A stretch of 64,000 bases of DNA from Avena insularis (GCA_023614405.1 CM042686.1:464226740-464290739); one strand, 5' to 3'. Numbered from the stretch's first letter, positions 8,973 through 20,874 are shown. The notes: generated from the sequence alone by a model not told the origin. Made by a program: numbers and translations.

Positions 8973-10599
8973 TGATACATTGCAAATGTATCTATAATTT
9001 TTGATGTTCCATGCTTGGTTTTATCCACTTTCTTGTGTTTTGTTCCAACTTTGGAGTACTTTTATTATGATTTCTTGGACTAACCTATTAACAAGAGCCA
9101 CAGTGCCAGCTGCCTGTTTTCTGTTGTTTTTGGTTCCAGAAAAGTCAGAAAATGAATATTCTCGGAATTGGACTGGACAAAAGCCAAAGTGCCTATTTTT
9201 CCGAAAAGGATCAAGTGCCAGAATACGAGACGGAGAAGGGCTGGGGGCTGGCCACACCACATGGCCGCAAGGCCAGGCCTGGCCCGCGCCAGGGGGTGGT
9301 CTGGCCGCCCCCAGCACCCCATCGGCATCTCCTTCCGCCTATAAGATGCCCTCAGGACGAAAACCCTAGGTACCCGATCAAAAATCCACGAAAGAGTCTG
9401 TAGCCACCATCATCTCCATCCCTAGATCGGGAGGGATCTGAAGCTCTTCCCGGCACCCTGCCAGAGAGGGGAATTCACCCTGGAGGCCTTCTTCATCACC
9501 ATGCAAGCCTCCGGTGTGATGCGTGAGTAGTTCATCCGTGGACTACAGATCCATGTAATAGCTAGATGGCTGGTTTCTCCTCCTTTGTGCTTTCATGTTT
9601 AGATCTTGTGAGATCCGTTCATGATCAAGATCATCTTTTTGTAATCCATACATGTTGTGTTTGCGGGGATCCGATGGATATTGAGATGCTATTTCAGATT
9701 GATTATTCTATCTTGTCTTTGTTATTTGAGATCTTGCATGCTTTCCGTTGTTAGTAGCTATCTTGGCCAACTAGATGCTAGCAACTCCAAGAGTTAGTAT
9801 TTATGCTCGATAGTGGGTTCATGCCTCTGGTAATCTGGGGAAGTGACAGAAATCTCTAAGGTACTAGATGTGCTGTTGCTACTAGGGAGAAAACAACGAT
9901 CTTTTGTTCATAGAACAATCGTATTGTTTACCTTACACGCAGTTCGTAAAGCAATAATTTGTTGCTTGCAACTTAATACTGGAGGGGGTTCGGATGATAA
10001 CCTGAAGGTGGATTATTAGTCATAGATGAAGTTGGATGGCAGTCTATGTATTATGTTGTAATGCCCAATCAAGTCCGAGAGGAGTCAATATGATTAGTAT
10101 ATGCATGTATTTCTTTCTCGGTGTTTGTTAATTTCCCCGCTATAATTTGTTCACCCAGCATGTTATCTATCTAAGGAGAGCCACCTCTAGTGAACTATGG
10201 ATCCCGGTCCTTGTCTTTTACATACAATCTACAATCTTTTACTACTTTGTGTTTACTTTCTGCAAACTTTTACTTCTTTCCATTCGATACGTTTAATCCT
10301 TTGTTTCCACAAAACACGGTGAGATTGACAACCTCATCGCAAGTTGGGGACAAAGTTCTATGGTTGTGTTGTGCAGGTCTCCACGTTGCTACTAGCACCG
10401 GTAGTGCGCCCTGCCAAAGCTCAGCTAGTAACACCTTTGAGGTGTTTCCTTGCTCCTACTAGTTCGATTAAACCTTGGTTTCATAACTGAGGGAAACTTT
10501 CTGCTGTGCTCATCATACCTTCCTCTTGGGGTTCCCAACAATCTCTACATCAACACCATGCACCAAGCACTTTTCTGGGCGCCGTGTATTGAGCCATCA
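8973..10599 (+). repeat. 5' LTR of Athila1
   Basis: It begins TGATACATTGCAAATG and ends ...GAGCCATCA. A TATA box CTATAAG lies at 9339-9345, giving a probable U3/R boundary about 30 bases further on. Compared with the 3' LTR it holds a different GC-rich segment near 9250-9330, plus many single-base changes. Confidence 0.9.
9340..9345 (+). promoter_or_regulatory. TATA box of the Athila1 LTR
   Basis: TATAAG in the context CCTTCCGCCTATAAGATGCC is conserved in the 3' LTR at 15775-15780 even though the sequence just upstream differs between the two LTRs. It is the obvious core promoter for the element's transcript. Confidence 0.6.
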
Positions 10600-10609
10600 A
10601 GCGATTTTC

Positions 10610-10627
10610 TGGCGCCGTTGCCGGGGA
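10610..10627 (+). other. Primer-binding site (Asp-tRNA)
   Basis: TGGCGCCGTTGCCGGGGA is complementary to the 3' end of plant tRNA-Asp including CCA. It lies 10 bases after the 5' LTR, the Athila arrangement. Confidence 0.85.
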
Positions 10628-10849
10628 GTCAAGGACATCTTCACAAGGGCAGTCCCTCATAACCAATCTCTTTACTTTGTTGTTTTTGTTTTGCTTAGAT
10701 TCTTTTTGCTTTGTTTGCTTGTTTTGTTTTTCAAAAATCCAAAAAAAATAGTTTTACTTGTTTGCTTTCTTATTTGAAAACCCAAAAAAATTACTACTCT
10801 TGAGAACACTAAGTTGTGTGACTTCACTAGCACCAACAACAATGATTTT

Positions 10850-12730
10850 ATGAGCACTCCCATTGCTCCACCTATGGCTGAAAATACTTTCTTTGAGATA
10901 AAACCTGCTTTGCTCAATCTTGTTATGAGAGAACAATTTTCTGGTATTGGTAATGAAGATGCTGCTTCCCATATAAATAACTTTGTTGAACTTTGTGAGA
11001 TGCAAAAGCATAGGGATATAGATGGTGATATTATTAAACTGAAATTGTTTCCTTTCTCTTTGAGAGGAAAATCTAAAGAGTGGTTGAATTCCTTAACTAG
11101 GAATAGTATTGATTCTTGGACTAAGTGCAAAGATGCTTTTATTGGAAAATACTATCCCCCTGCTAAGATTATATCCATGATAAGTGAAATAATGAAGTTT
11201 AAACAACTTGATAATGAGCATGTTGCTCAAGCTTGGGAAAGAATGAAATCTTTGGTAAAGAATTGTCCTACTCATGGACTGACTGCTTGGATGATCATCC
11301 AAACTTTTTATGCAGGATTGAACTATTCTTCAAGGAACCTATTGGATTCAACTGCTGGAGGTACCTTTATGACCATCACTTTGGGTGCTACAACAAAACT
11401 ATTGGATAATATGATGGTTAATTATTCTGAATGGCATACTGAGAGAGCTCCACAAGGTAAGAAGGTAAATTCTGTTGAGGAAACCTCTTCCTTGAGTGAT
11501 AAGATTGATATGATTATGTCTATGCTAGTTAATGGGAAAGCCCATATTGATCCAAATAATGTTCCTCTAGCTTCTTTGGTTGCTCAAGAAGAGCAAGTTG
11601 ATGTGAACTTCATAAGAAATAACAATTTTGGCAACAATGCTTATGGTAATAATGCTTATAGGAACAATTTTGGTAACAACAATTATAAACCTTATCCTCC
11701 CAACAATGGTAATGCTTATGGAAATTCTTACAACAATAATAAGAGTGCTCCCTCTGAACTTGAAGTTATGCTTAAAGAGTTTATTAGTAAACAAACTGCT
11801 TTCAATAAAACTATTGAGGAAAAACTCTCTAATGCTGAAAGAAATATAGCATCTTTGGCTGAAGCTCAATCTACTTTGAATAAAATGGCTGCTAAACCTA
11901 AAACTAATGAGAATCCCTTTGCAGCTACTAATGCCATACAAGTAAGAATTGATGAAAATGTTAGACTATTAGCTGAATTACATGCTAAGTGGGAAACACA
12001 AGATGAAATTGCTAGAAACATTAGTGTTTCTACTATTACCACCACTAGTGTTGAGGCTAGTAATAGTCCTACTACTTTAGATGATAAAGTTGGTTTTGAA
12101 CTTGATGGGTGCAACATCTCTGAAGTTATTAAGTTCCTACAAAATCTTGCTAAAAGTCCTAATGCTAGTGCTATGAACATGGCTTTTACAAAACACATTA
12201 CTGATGCTCTCATAAAGATTAAAGAAGAAAAGATGAAACATAAAGCTTCTATTCCTATAAAACAAGAGGATGGTTAGGAACCCATCATTAATATGAAAGT
12301 GAATGACTTTGATTTTAAAGCTTTGTGTGATCTTGATAGTAGTGTTTCTATTATGCCTAGAAGGATTTATGATATGCTTGATTTGCCTCCTCTTGAAGAT
12401 TGTTATTTGAATGTCCCAATTGATGCTAATGCTAAAAACAAACTCATGGGGAGTTCTAATGATGTTCTTATTATGGTTAATGATTCCTATGTCCCCGTTG
12501 ATTTCTATGTTTTGGATGTTGAATACAATGCTTCTTGTCCTATTACTTTGGGAAAACCTTTTCTTAGAACTGTTGGTGCCATCATTGATATGAAAGAAGG
12601 CACCCTTAAATATCAAATCCCACTCAAGAAAGGTATACAACACTTCCCTAAAAAGAGAGAAAAGATTTCTTTTGCTTCTCCTATGAAAACAAAATTTGGT
12701 CTTAATGCTTCTTCATTTGAGAACACTTGA
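10850..12730 (+). pseudogene. gag-pro: Athila-type gag-protease polyprotein with one in-frame TAG
   Basis: One frame of 627 codons from ATG at 10850 (MSTPIAPPMAEN) to TGA at 12728. Residues ~10-200 are the retrotransposon gag domain, including the conserved LKLFPFSLRGKSKEWLNSL. An asparagine/tyrosine-rich linker follows (about residues 270-310), then a coiled region. The last ~145 residues form the pepsin-like protease region with LCDLDSSVSIMPRRIYD, where DLDSSVS stands in the place of the usual D-x-G-A-S/T-V catalytic loop, and ITLGKPFLRT downstream. A TAG at 12275-12277, just before the protease, is the only break and fits CAG. Missing D-S/T-G glycine suggests the protease is weak or dead. 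The frame could also begin upstream at a non-ATG codon (10814). Confidence 0.8.
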
Positions 12731-15409
12731 TTCTTTCTTTGCTTCTTATGCCTAACTTAAAGGCGTTAAAGAAAAGTACTTGTTGGGAGATAACCCAAGA
12801 GTTTTAGTTGAGTCTTGGAAGTTATTACCTCTGTAATAACCTCTCCTTATCCTTTTTATTTGCTTTTTGTGCCAAGAGTAACATCTAATGAGAGTGGAGT
12901 AATGATTGGGAAAGTTGCTGTCCCGAAACAGATTTCTGTGTTTCACCGTAAACATTCCTGAGAGAGCTCTGTACATCGGATTGATCTGTAATTGTTTGTG
13001 CTTATGCCCCAGGTTGTTATCTAACTTTCGTTAGTTCAACACTTTTTGATTTGAGCAACAGAAGGTCTTCGAAAAAATTCGTCTTTACCTGCTGGTCTGT
13101 TTTGACAGATTTCTACCATTTTCTGCATTTGCTTCTTGTTAGTTCCTTCTTGAGTTCCTTTGGGGAATTGAGCTTTTTGAAGGAAGTGCTACAGTAGCTA
13201 GTGTTCTAATGGAAGTTTATTTGGTGTTAGAACTGAACCTTAAGACTTATTTATCTTGAGTGCACTAATGTTGCTAATGAGATTCTGTGAAGTTTTGTAT
13301 GAAGGAAAATTTTCAGGTGTATGGAAGGAATGAGTAACGAGATGAAGGATGTACTAAAGCTCAAGCTTGGGGATGCCACACGTGTCACCCCAAGAAATAT
13401 CCAAGAAGTACAAGCGGCAAATCTTGGGGATGCCCAAGGCATCCCCCTTCTCATCAATAAAAATCCCAGGTTTCTTCCAAACGCTTCATTTTTATTGTTT
13501 CATGCACAGTTGTGTTTTTCTTGGAGCGTATTCTTTTTCGTTTTTGTTTTGGTTTTTAGTTTTCTTGGTTTGTTTAGTTTTCTGAATAAGTTGGTTGGAC
13601 CCCCTCTTTCATACTTTGGTTTGCAAATAGTTTGGTTTGGTTTGGAAAAGAGTAGGAAAGTGCATACTTATGTGGTAAAAAGAGCTCGTTTTTGACTGTG
13701 GCTATGCTTTGTCGTGCCATTCTTGATATTGTTTTGGCTTTATGCTTAGTATTCTTTGCTGTAGCATGGCTTGTTATAAAAAATTGAGATTGCTTAATGT
13801 GCCTTGGATGAATCATGCGTTGTTTTAGCATATTAAAGCATAGTATAGTGGTATTCTCCTTTGATGCTTTATTTGGGTTGACTTGGCGCATGCTCACACC
13901 ATGTTATGACTACCACAAGTCACCATAAGCCTTTATGATCCTTTAGTTTTCAACTTTTAGTATCACTTTATGCTTTGATCAATGATGTTTTGTTGCTCTG
14001 CATGATTATGGCCATTATTGCTCTCTTAGTTTGTCGCTCCCAGTCTTTTGCTAACCTCCACAACCAAGTATGAGTTCCACGCATGCATCCAACTCCCTAA
14101 ACCAAGTTTTTCCAGAGAGTCCACCATACCTACCTACTAGCTTATGCTATTCCGAGTATATTCATGCTTTTGTCTACCTTTCACTTGTTACGAGAAAACT
14201 AGTGATTAAAGCTCTCACGAACTTGATGGCACACTTTATTGCCTCTAATAAACTTGAACCATTGGGTCCTTCTTTGTTGCATATATGCTTGCGCTTTATA
14301 AGTTGAAATTAGCAGAACCATGTACCATGGGGAACGCTTTCAACATTGCACTTGTACTTTGTACCCCGTTGATATTATGTTCTTTTGCTTACGGATCCTA
14401 GCGGTGTGAAATAAATGTGGAACTTGTAAGATCATGGAGTTTGTATGTGTGTTAGAGAAACACCTGGGCCGCTAGCCTAAGCCATTCCTAATCATGGTGG
14501 AAACTTGCAGCATCACCATAATGAGCACTCTATGAAGCATCCTCAATAAAAACCTATGCAAATAGCAAATAAAAAGATCGTTGAGATGCTCATTGTCTGC
14601 TTGCCTTGTTATTTTGATTATGGGAAAGATCACGTATCATGTGCAAGGGGTACCCCATTGGTGGTTCTTAATGATACACATATACTTACAATGACAAGAG
14701 CTTACTCGTGACTGAAGTTGAGTAGCATGAGGATCGGTCTTCGTAAGTAAGGGGCATAAGATTTCGGTTTATAACTTGTCAAGCATATCCTCTTAGTTGT
14801 GTCACTTTAACCTTAATCACCTTCAAGATGCTTATGATTGGGGCAATGAGAGCTGAAAGCTATAAGTACCATAATTTTTGGAAGCTCTTTATGAGACTTG
14901 AATCCCTACTTCCTTTTACAAAAGGCTTTTCTTCCACCATTATATTGATTCTCCACCTTCTATCTTTATGCACCTACTTTGAGAGCATAGTGGCCATTCT
15001 TAGTTCTATGTGCATTGTCCCAAGACTAGTTGATTGATACATAACTTGTTATTGCTTGTTTGAAACTATTGTATCTAGTCACTCTTATGAACTTTGAAGG
15101 TGTCCTATGCATTTATATTTGCTACTCTATTGAGGGACAAGCTGAATACTTTTATGCTATGTTTTCTTTATGTGAAACAAACAAACGTCTTGCAAAGCAT
15201 GTTATTCATGAATCTTTTGTTTGTGCCTTTTCATGTTGCATCTTAGTTTCTTTGCTTATTGCTAGAACTTTGTCTTTCATGTTATGATTGAACTACTTTG
15301 ATCCCAGCTTTGAGTTTTGCAAATACTTTTGATCAAGTTTTTGATGGTGCATGTCACCTCAAAAATTATTTCTTTTTATCACTTACCTACTCGAGGACGA
15401 GCAGGAGTT
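12731..15409 (+). other. Non-coding 3' interior of Athila1
   Basis: About 2.7 kb with no polymerase or envelope-like frame; the longest frames are short and unconvincing. Two internal copies of the polypurine-like phrase CTTGGGGATGCC lie at 13366-13377 and 13423-13434, echoing the tract next to the 3' LTR. Confidence 0.6.
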
Positions 15410-15423
15410 AAGCTTGGGGATGT
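15410..15423 (+). other. Polypurine tract of Athila1
   Basis: AAGCTTGGGGATGT directly abuts the TGATAC start of the 3' LTR, the position of the plus-strand primer. Confidence 0.7.
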
Positions 15424-17030
15424 TGATACATTGCAAATGTATCTATAATTTTTGATGTTCCATGCTTGGTTTTATCCACTTTCTTGTGTTTTGTTCCAAC
15501 TTTGGAGTACTTTTATTATGATTTCTTGGACTAACCTATTAACAAGAGCCATAGTGCCAGCTGCCTGTTTTCTGTTGTTTTTGGTTCTAGAAAAGTCAGA
15601 AAATGAATATTCTCGGAATTGGATGGGACAAAAGCCAAAGTGCCTATTTTTACAAAAGGGATCAAGTGCCAGAATACGAGACGAAGAAGGGCTGGGGGCC
15701 GGCCACACCACCTGGCAGCTAGCTAGCAGCGCGCCTGGAGGTCTGCCGCCCGCCCCTCAGGCTCTCCTTCCGCCTATAAGATGCCCTCGGGATGAAAACC
15801 CTAGGTACCCGATCAAAAATCCACGAAAGAGTCTGTAGCCGTCGTCATCTCCATCCCTAGATCGGGAGGGATCTGAAGCTCTTCCGGCACCTGCCGAGAG
15901 AATTCACCACAGAGGCCTTCTTCATCACCATGCAAGTCTCCGGTGTGATGCGTGAGTAGTTCATCCTTGGACTACGGATCCATGTAGTAGCTAGATGGCT
16001 GGTTTCTCCTCCTTTGTGCTTTCATGTTTAGATCTTGTGAGCTCCGTTCATGATCAAGATCATCTTTTTGTAATCCATACATGTTGTGTTTGCGGGGATC
16101 CGATGGATATTGAGATGCTATTTCAGATTGATTATTGATTCTATCATGTCTTTGTTATTTGAGATCTTGCATGCTTTCTATTGTTAGTAGCTATCTTGGC
16201 CAAGTAGATGCTAGCAACTCCAAGAGTTAGTATTTATGCTCGATAGTGGGTTCATGCCTCCGTAATCTGGGAAGTGATGTAAATCTCTAAGGTACTAGAT
16301 GTGCTGTTGCTACTAGGGAGAAAACAACGATCTTTTGTTCATAGAACAATCGTATTGTTTACCTTACACACAGTTCGTAAAGCAATAATCTGTTGCTTGC
16401 AACTTAATACTGGAGGGGGTTCGGATGATAACCTGAAGGTGGATTATTAGTCATAGATGCAGTTGGATGGCGGTCTATGTAATATGTGTAATGCCCAATC
16501 AAGTCTCAGAGGAGTCAAGATGATTAGTATATGCATGTATTGCTTTCTCGGTGTTTGTCAATTGCAATTATGTAATTTGTTCACCCAGCATGTTATCTAT
16601 CTAAGGAGAGCCACCTCTAGTGAACTATGGATCCCGGTCCTTGTCTTTTACATACAATCTACAATCTTTTACTGCTTTGTGTTTACTTTCTGCAAACTTT
16701 TACTTCTTTCCATTCGATATGTTTAATCCTTTGTTTTCCACAAAACACGGTGAGATTGACAACCTCATCGCAAGTTGGGGACAAAGTTTTGTGGTTATGT
16801 TGTGCAGGTCTCCACATTGCTACTAGCACCGGTAGTGCGCCCTGCCAAAGCTCAGCTAGTAACACCTTTGAGGTGTTTCCTTGCTCCTACTGGTTCGATT
16901 AAACCTTGGTTTCATAACTGAAGGAAACTTGCTGTTGTGCTCATCATACCTTCCTCTTGGGGTTCCCAATGTGCTCTACATCAACACCACGCACCAAGCA
17001 CTTTTATGGGCGCCGTGTATTGAGCCATCA
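15424..17030 (+). repeat. 3' LTR of Athila1
   Basis: Same start and end as the copy at 8973-10599. After GAGCCATCA the sequence switches to the target-site copy CTTGT and then to the 5' part of the interrupted gene. Confidence 0.9.
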
Positions 17031-17182
17031 CTTGTAGGTACCTTGGGAGCAGAATCCTTGCTGGCCTCCTCGCTAACCGGGGCTGAAGACCTCGTCGCTG
17101 CTATGCGTTGAGCCCTAGACTTGGGCCCCGACAGACCCGAATCAGTTGGCGACGTAGCTACAACCTTCGCCTTGCAAGACAT
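17031..17182 (-). pseudogene. 5' part (start codon and first 50 codons) of the gene split by Athila1
   Basis: On the - strand an ATG at 17182 opens MSCKAKVVATSPTDSG, serine/alanine-rich and basic, running to ...KDSAPKVPTS at the insertion point. The last bases (17035-17031, ACAAG) are one copy of the target-site duplication. Removing the element and one duplication joins codon 51 (AG|C) in frame with the exon remnant at 8967. The frame read straight into the LTR is only a shadow. A GC-rich sequence upstream (17183-17330) would be the 5' UTR or promoter. Confidence 0.65.
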
Positions 17183-17587
17183 GCTGGGACGCCGCCGTCG
17201 GATTTAGTGTCGGGGGAGGGAGAAAAAGGTCCTCCGCCGCCGGCAGATTTAGGTTCGGGGAAGGGAGAAAAGGGACCGCTGCCGCCGCTGCAGCAAGATT
17301 CAATGTCGAGAGTTAGGAAAGTACAGTAATGGATTTGCCCCTACGACATGTGCAGGGTGGCTAAGAAGAGTGACCGGTGAAGGAGGGGCACAACAGGAAC
17401 TAGTGTAACGGAATATCCTAAGTTAACGGGCGCGATTTGAAAATATTGGGTTTGGCCATCATTCACTCGAAATACCCCTCTCAGCAATTGGTGCCCCAAC
17501 TTTTCGAATCGCGGTGATAAAAATCAACTTGGGTACCGCGTTGCCTGGGTGACCCAACTTTTAGGCCACAAAATGATATTCTCCCAG
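17183..17587. other. Probable 5' flank of the split gene and breakpoint zone of Tat1
   Basis: 17183-17330 is GC-rich and carries two similar stretches (GGGGGAGGGAGAAAAAGG and GGGGAAGGGAGAAAAGGG), typical of a GA-rich 5' leader on the other strand. 17331-17587 is unassigned; GTGCCCCAACTTTT and GTGACCCAACTTTT form a short direct repeat (about 17492 and 17549). Integrase similarity of the neighbouring element stops at about 17588. Confidence 0.4.
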
Positions 17588-17951
17588 GGATGTGTGTCTG
17601 GTTGGCATACTTCTGGCACCCGACACATTGTTGGATGATGTCGGTGGCGTCGACGTGTGCAGTGATCCAGTAGAAGTCATGGCGCATGGCTTTGGCGACT
17701 AGCAACTGGGTGCCTACGTGGTGGACACAGTCAACGGTGTGGATGTCCTGGAGGATCATGTGTCCTTCTTCTGGTTGCACGCAGCACTGGAACACGCCAG
17801 TCATGGTGCATTTGTGGAACTCGCCGTTGATGATGTTGAAGGATTTGCAGCATCGCATGATCATTCGTGTCGCTGTCTCGTCCACGGGTAGGATCTTGTG
17901 CTCGAGGAAGGCAATGTATGACGCAGTCCAGTCGCTAGGCTCTTTGATCAT
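17588..17951 (-). pseudogene. Integrase zinc-binding (H2C2) domain fragment of Tat1
   Basis: The fragment contains DIHTVDCVHHVGTQLLVAKA ... HDFYWITAHVDATDIIQQC and VGCQKYANQTHIPG, the H-H-C-C zinc domain that precedes the catalytic core in Gypsy integrases. It ends abruptly right after QTHIPG, before the first catalytic aspartate, because of the truncation. Compare the complete copy in Tat2 near 41.2-41.4 kb. Confidence 0.75.
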
Positions 17952-18669
17952 GGTGACCAGAGCGAGCTTGGGCTCTAGTGGTATCCCGATGTCGATCTCC
18001 TTCGGGGGAGACTATGGGCTTGTCGATGATGTCGAGGAAGGTGCCTGGAGGTGGTGTCTGGCGAGCCAGCCCGATGTGCGAGAGTGCGTAAGCCTCTTTG
18101 TTCTTGCGGCGATCAATACACTCGACGGAGTAGACGGCGAAATAGCCTCCCAGTTGGTCCACCGCCTGGCGGTAGGCTATCATGTAGGGGGCGACTGCAT
18201 CATAGGTGCTGGCGAGGAGGTCGGAGTTTCCATACCACTTGAGGTGATTGACGTTCATCTCCTTGGCGGCCTGCACGCCGTGGAGGAGGGCCTCGTATTC
18301 CGTCATGTTGTTGGTGGAGGGCGTGAAGTTGAGTTGCAGCACGTATCGGAGCTTGTCTCCCTTGGGGGAGGTGAGCAAGATTCCTGCTCCGACCCCATCA
18401 GAATTTTTGGAGCCATCGAAGTGGAGGTGCCAGTAACGGAGGTAGGGCAGTGTCTCCGGTTGTTGTGCTTCTTCCCAGTCGGCGAGGAAATCGTCAAGGG
18501 CCTGTAACTTGATCACCTTGCGTGGCTCGTACTTGATGTTGTGGACACCGATTTCGACGGCCCACTTGGCGACTCGCCAATCGCCTCGCGATTGCGAATA
18601 ATGTCCTGTAGCAGCACGGAGGAGATGACTATGATGGGGTGCTCCTGGAAGTAGTGTGGGAGTTGTCAC
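17952..18669 (-). pseudogene. RNase H domain of Tat1
   Basis: LHFDGSKNSDGVGAGILLTS is the D-G-S start of a Gypsy-type RNase H; TEYEALLHGVQAAKEM carries the catalytic glutamate and WYGNSDLL the next acidic residue. The usual pattern has a D in GDSDL; here it reads GNSDL, so one metal ligand region is altered but the D after S remains. It runs on the same strand after the reverse transcriptase. Frames around it are shifted more than once. Confidence 0.75.
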
Positions 18670-18675
18670 TGGGCT

Positions 18676-19800
18676 CTAAAGACTAGGTACACCAGCTTTT
18701 GGTACTGCAGGTAGCGCTACCTTGAGTCTGTTAGGACATCGCTGATGTAGTAGATTAGGCAATATACGGGGCGCTCCTTGCCCCCCTCCGGTCGCTCGAC
18801 GACCTTCACAGCTCTGACGACTCAGGTGGAGGCCGTGACGTAGACAAGCATTGGCTCTTGGTCGAATGGGGCAGCGAGCAGCGGTGCTGCAAGCAGCACT
18901 TCCTTGAGCGCTTTGAGCGTGTTGTCCGCTTCTTCTTCCCATTGGAACTTGGGGTTCTTGCGCATCAAGCGGTAGAGGGGCATTGCCTTCTCACCGAGCC
19001 GGGGGATGAAGCGACTGAGAGCCGTGACTCGCGTGGCTAGCTTCTGGAGGTCGTGTAGGCACTCGGGTTTTTCGAGTCACGCGATGGTGTTGATCTTGGT
19101 GGGGTTTGCCTTGATGCCTCACTTGGAGACTACGTACCCCAGGAGCTATCCAGTGGGCATGCCGAAGGTGCACTTCCCTAGGTTGAGCTTGATCTTGTAC
19201 TTCCGCAGATATGTGAAAGTTTCAGCCAAGTCGGTGAGCAGGTCGCTCTGGCAAGTTGACTTCACCACCATGTTGTCTATGTAGACGTGGATGTTGCGGC
19301 CAATTTGGCTCGCAAGGAACTCCTGCATGCACCGTTGAGAGGCTGCTCCGGCATTATTTTGGCCAGACGTCATAGCAGTGTAGCAGAAGGCGCTGAATGG
19401 CGTGATGGACACCGTTTTCTCCTCATCCTCGACCGCCATCTTGATCAAGTTGTAACCAGAATACGCGTCGAGGAAGCATAGTGACTCCAACCCTGCGGTC
19501 GAGTCGATGATCTAGTCGATGCGGGGGAGGACGAATTCCTCCTTCGGGCAGACGCTATTAAGGTTGGTGCAGTCGATGCACATTCTCTAAGTGTTGTTCT
19601 TCTTTAGCACTAGGACTGGGTTTGCCAGCCACTTGGAGTACTTGATTGGCCAGATTAAGCCTACAGCGAGTAGATGCTATACTTGTTCGGCGATTGCTTG
19701 GCGGCATTCTTCATTGAAGGGCCGCAGCGACTGCTTCACCGATCGCACTTTGGAGTTGGCGTTGTGTTTTTGCTCAGCGAGTTCCCTTGGGACACCAGTC
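18676..19800 (-). pseudogene. Reverse transcriptase of Tat1, with stops and an altered active site
   Basis: Fingers and palm motifs can be read right to left: NPVLVLKKNNT, RMCIDCTNLNSVCPKEEF, LPRID, LCFLDAYSGYN and HVYIDNMVVKS. The last is the catalytic box, normally Y-[VI]-D-D; the second aspartate is N here, which would abolish activity. In-frame TAGs lie at about 19701, 19586-19588 and 19514-19516. A thumb/connection region follows towards 18676 in shifted frames. All the stops fit C-to-T or G-to-A changes of CAG or TGG. This copy is dead. Confidence 0.75.
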
Positions 19801-19865
19801 ATGTCAGATGGTTTCCATGCAAATATGTTGCGATTCTCACGTAGGAACTCGATGAGCGCGCTTTC

Positions 19866-20660
19866 CTATGCGAGGCTCGTGTTGGTCCTGATGGTGACCT
19901 TCTGGCTCGAGTTGCCCGGGACAAGCTCGGCGGTGCGGGTGTGCGTGGAGGCCTCAAATGTTGTCGACCCGACATTTTCTACATTGGGCTCCTTCAGGAT
20001 CCTAGGGTTGTCCTTATTGATGCCACTCACGTATTTTGCGAGCTCATTGGCGTGGTTGGTTTCCTCGGCGATGATGGCGTCGGCGAGCTTGGCGTTGTTG
20101 TCTTCGCATTCCACAGCCATGTCGGGGTCGCCGTGGACGGTGATGATGCCGCTTGGCCTAGGGAGCTTCATCATGTTGTAGGCGTAATGTGGGGCCGCCA
20201 TGAATTTGGCGAACGCCTGTCGCCCCAGGACATAGTGGTAGGGGCTACGGAAGTTTACCAGCTCGAAGACGATCTGCTCGGTGCGGAAGTTCGCTGGTGT
20301 GCCGAAGGTGACTGGCAGCGTCACCTTGCCGATCAGGTATGCCTTCTGACCGGGGACAATGTTGTGGAAGGTGGTGAGGGTCGACTTGATCATCGACTCC
20401 GGGAGGTGTAGCCTCTTGAACATGTCAAGGTACATGATATTGATGGAGCTTTCGCCGTCCATCAGCATCTTAGGTAGCTAGTAGTCAGCCACTTTGGGCC
20501 TGACCACCAGGGCGACTCGCCCTGGATATTCGGTCCTGGGCGCGTGATCTTGGCGACTCCAGGTGATGCTTTGCTCGGACCAGTTGAGGAAGCGGGGGAT
20601 GTCGACCTGGTTCACCACATTGACGATGACTGCACGGACGAGCACCTTATTCTCGCGTTT
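19866..20660 (-). pseudogene. Protease region of Tat1
   Basis: KMLMDGESSINIMYLDMFKR corresponds to the retropepsin-like loop (usually LMDGGSSINI) of Tat elements, with G-to-E in the DGG. Downstream are FGTPANFRTEQIVFELV and the RPSGIITVHGDP linker that leads into reverse transcriptase. The segment before it (FLNWSEQSITWSRQDH) belongs to the gag-protease junction. A TAG at 20478-20480 interrupts the frame just before the protease and fits CAG. Confidence 0.75.
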
Positions 20661-20874
20661 GGGGACAAGCCTGGTGAACGTGTGCAGTGAGCCGACGTTG
20701 TTGCCGAACCTACCGGTTGGTGACACAGGGCTGGTTGAGTAGGGTGGCAAGGTTGGATTTTGGCCTCGCCACGTTGTTGGCATGGTAGTTTCCTCTATCG
20801 CGGTAGTTGCCTCCATCACGCCAGAAGTTCTTGGGGTTGCGCTGCCTATAACTAGCGTTGGTGACGAAGTCGAC

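Larger units (their letters stand above)
8973..17030 (+). mobile_element. Athila-like Gypsy retrotransposon, gag-protease only (Athila1)
   Basis: LTRs of 1627 and 1607 bp flank a 4.8 kb interior. They start TGATACATTGC and end GAGCCATCA. Flanking 5-mers are CTCGT (8968-8972) and CTTGT (17031-17035), a target-site duplication with one C-to-T change. The primer site matches the 3' end of plant Asp-tRNA, typical of Athila. The interior codes only for gag and an aspartic-protease region. There is no reverse transcriptase, RNase H or integrase, so it must have moved with enzymes supplied by a related element. It interrupts an exon of a - strand gene. The LTR start recalls the Sabrina/WHAM group, but the name is not verified. 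Confidence 0.9.

Noticed and set aside
16976..17030. Extension of the 5' gene fragment into DGSIHGAHKSAWC
   Set aside because: That part is LTR sequence of Athila1 (it matches 10540-10599), not the gene.
17686..18507. A 273-codon + strand frame over Tat1
   Set aside because: It is the complement of the RNase H and integrase region, whose motifs are clear on the - strand.
19941..20411. A 156-codon + strand frame over the Tat1 protease
   Set aside because: Complement of the protease domain, which is recognisable on the - strand.
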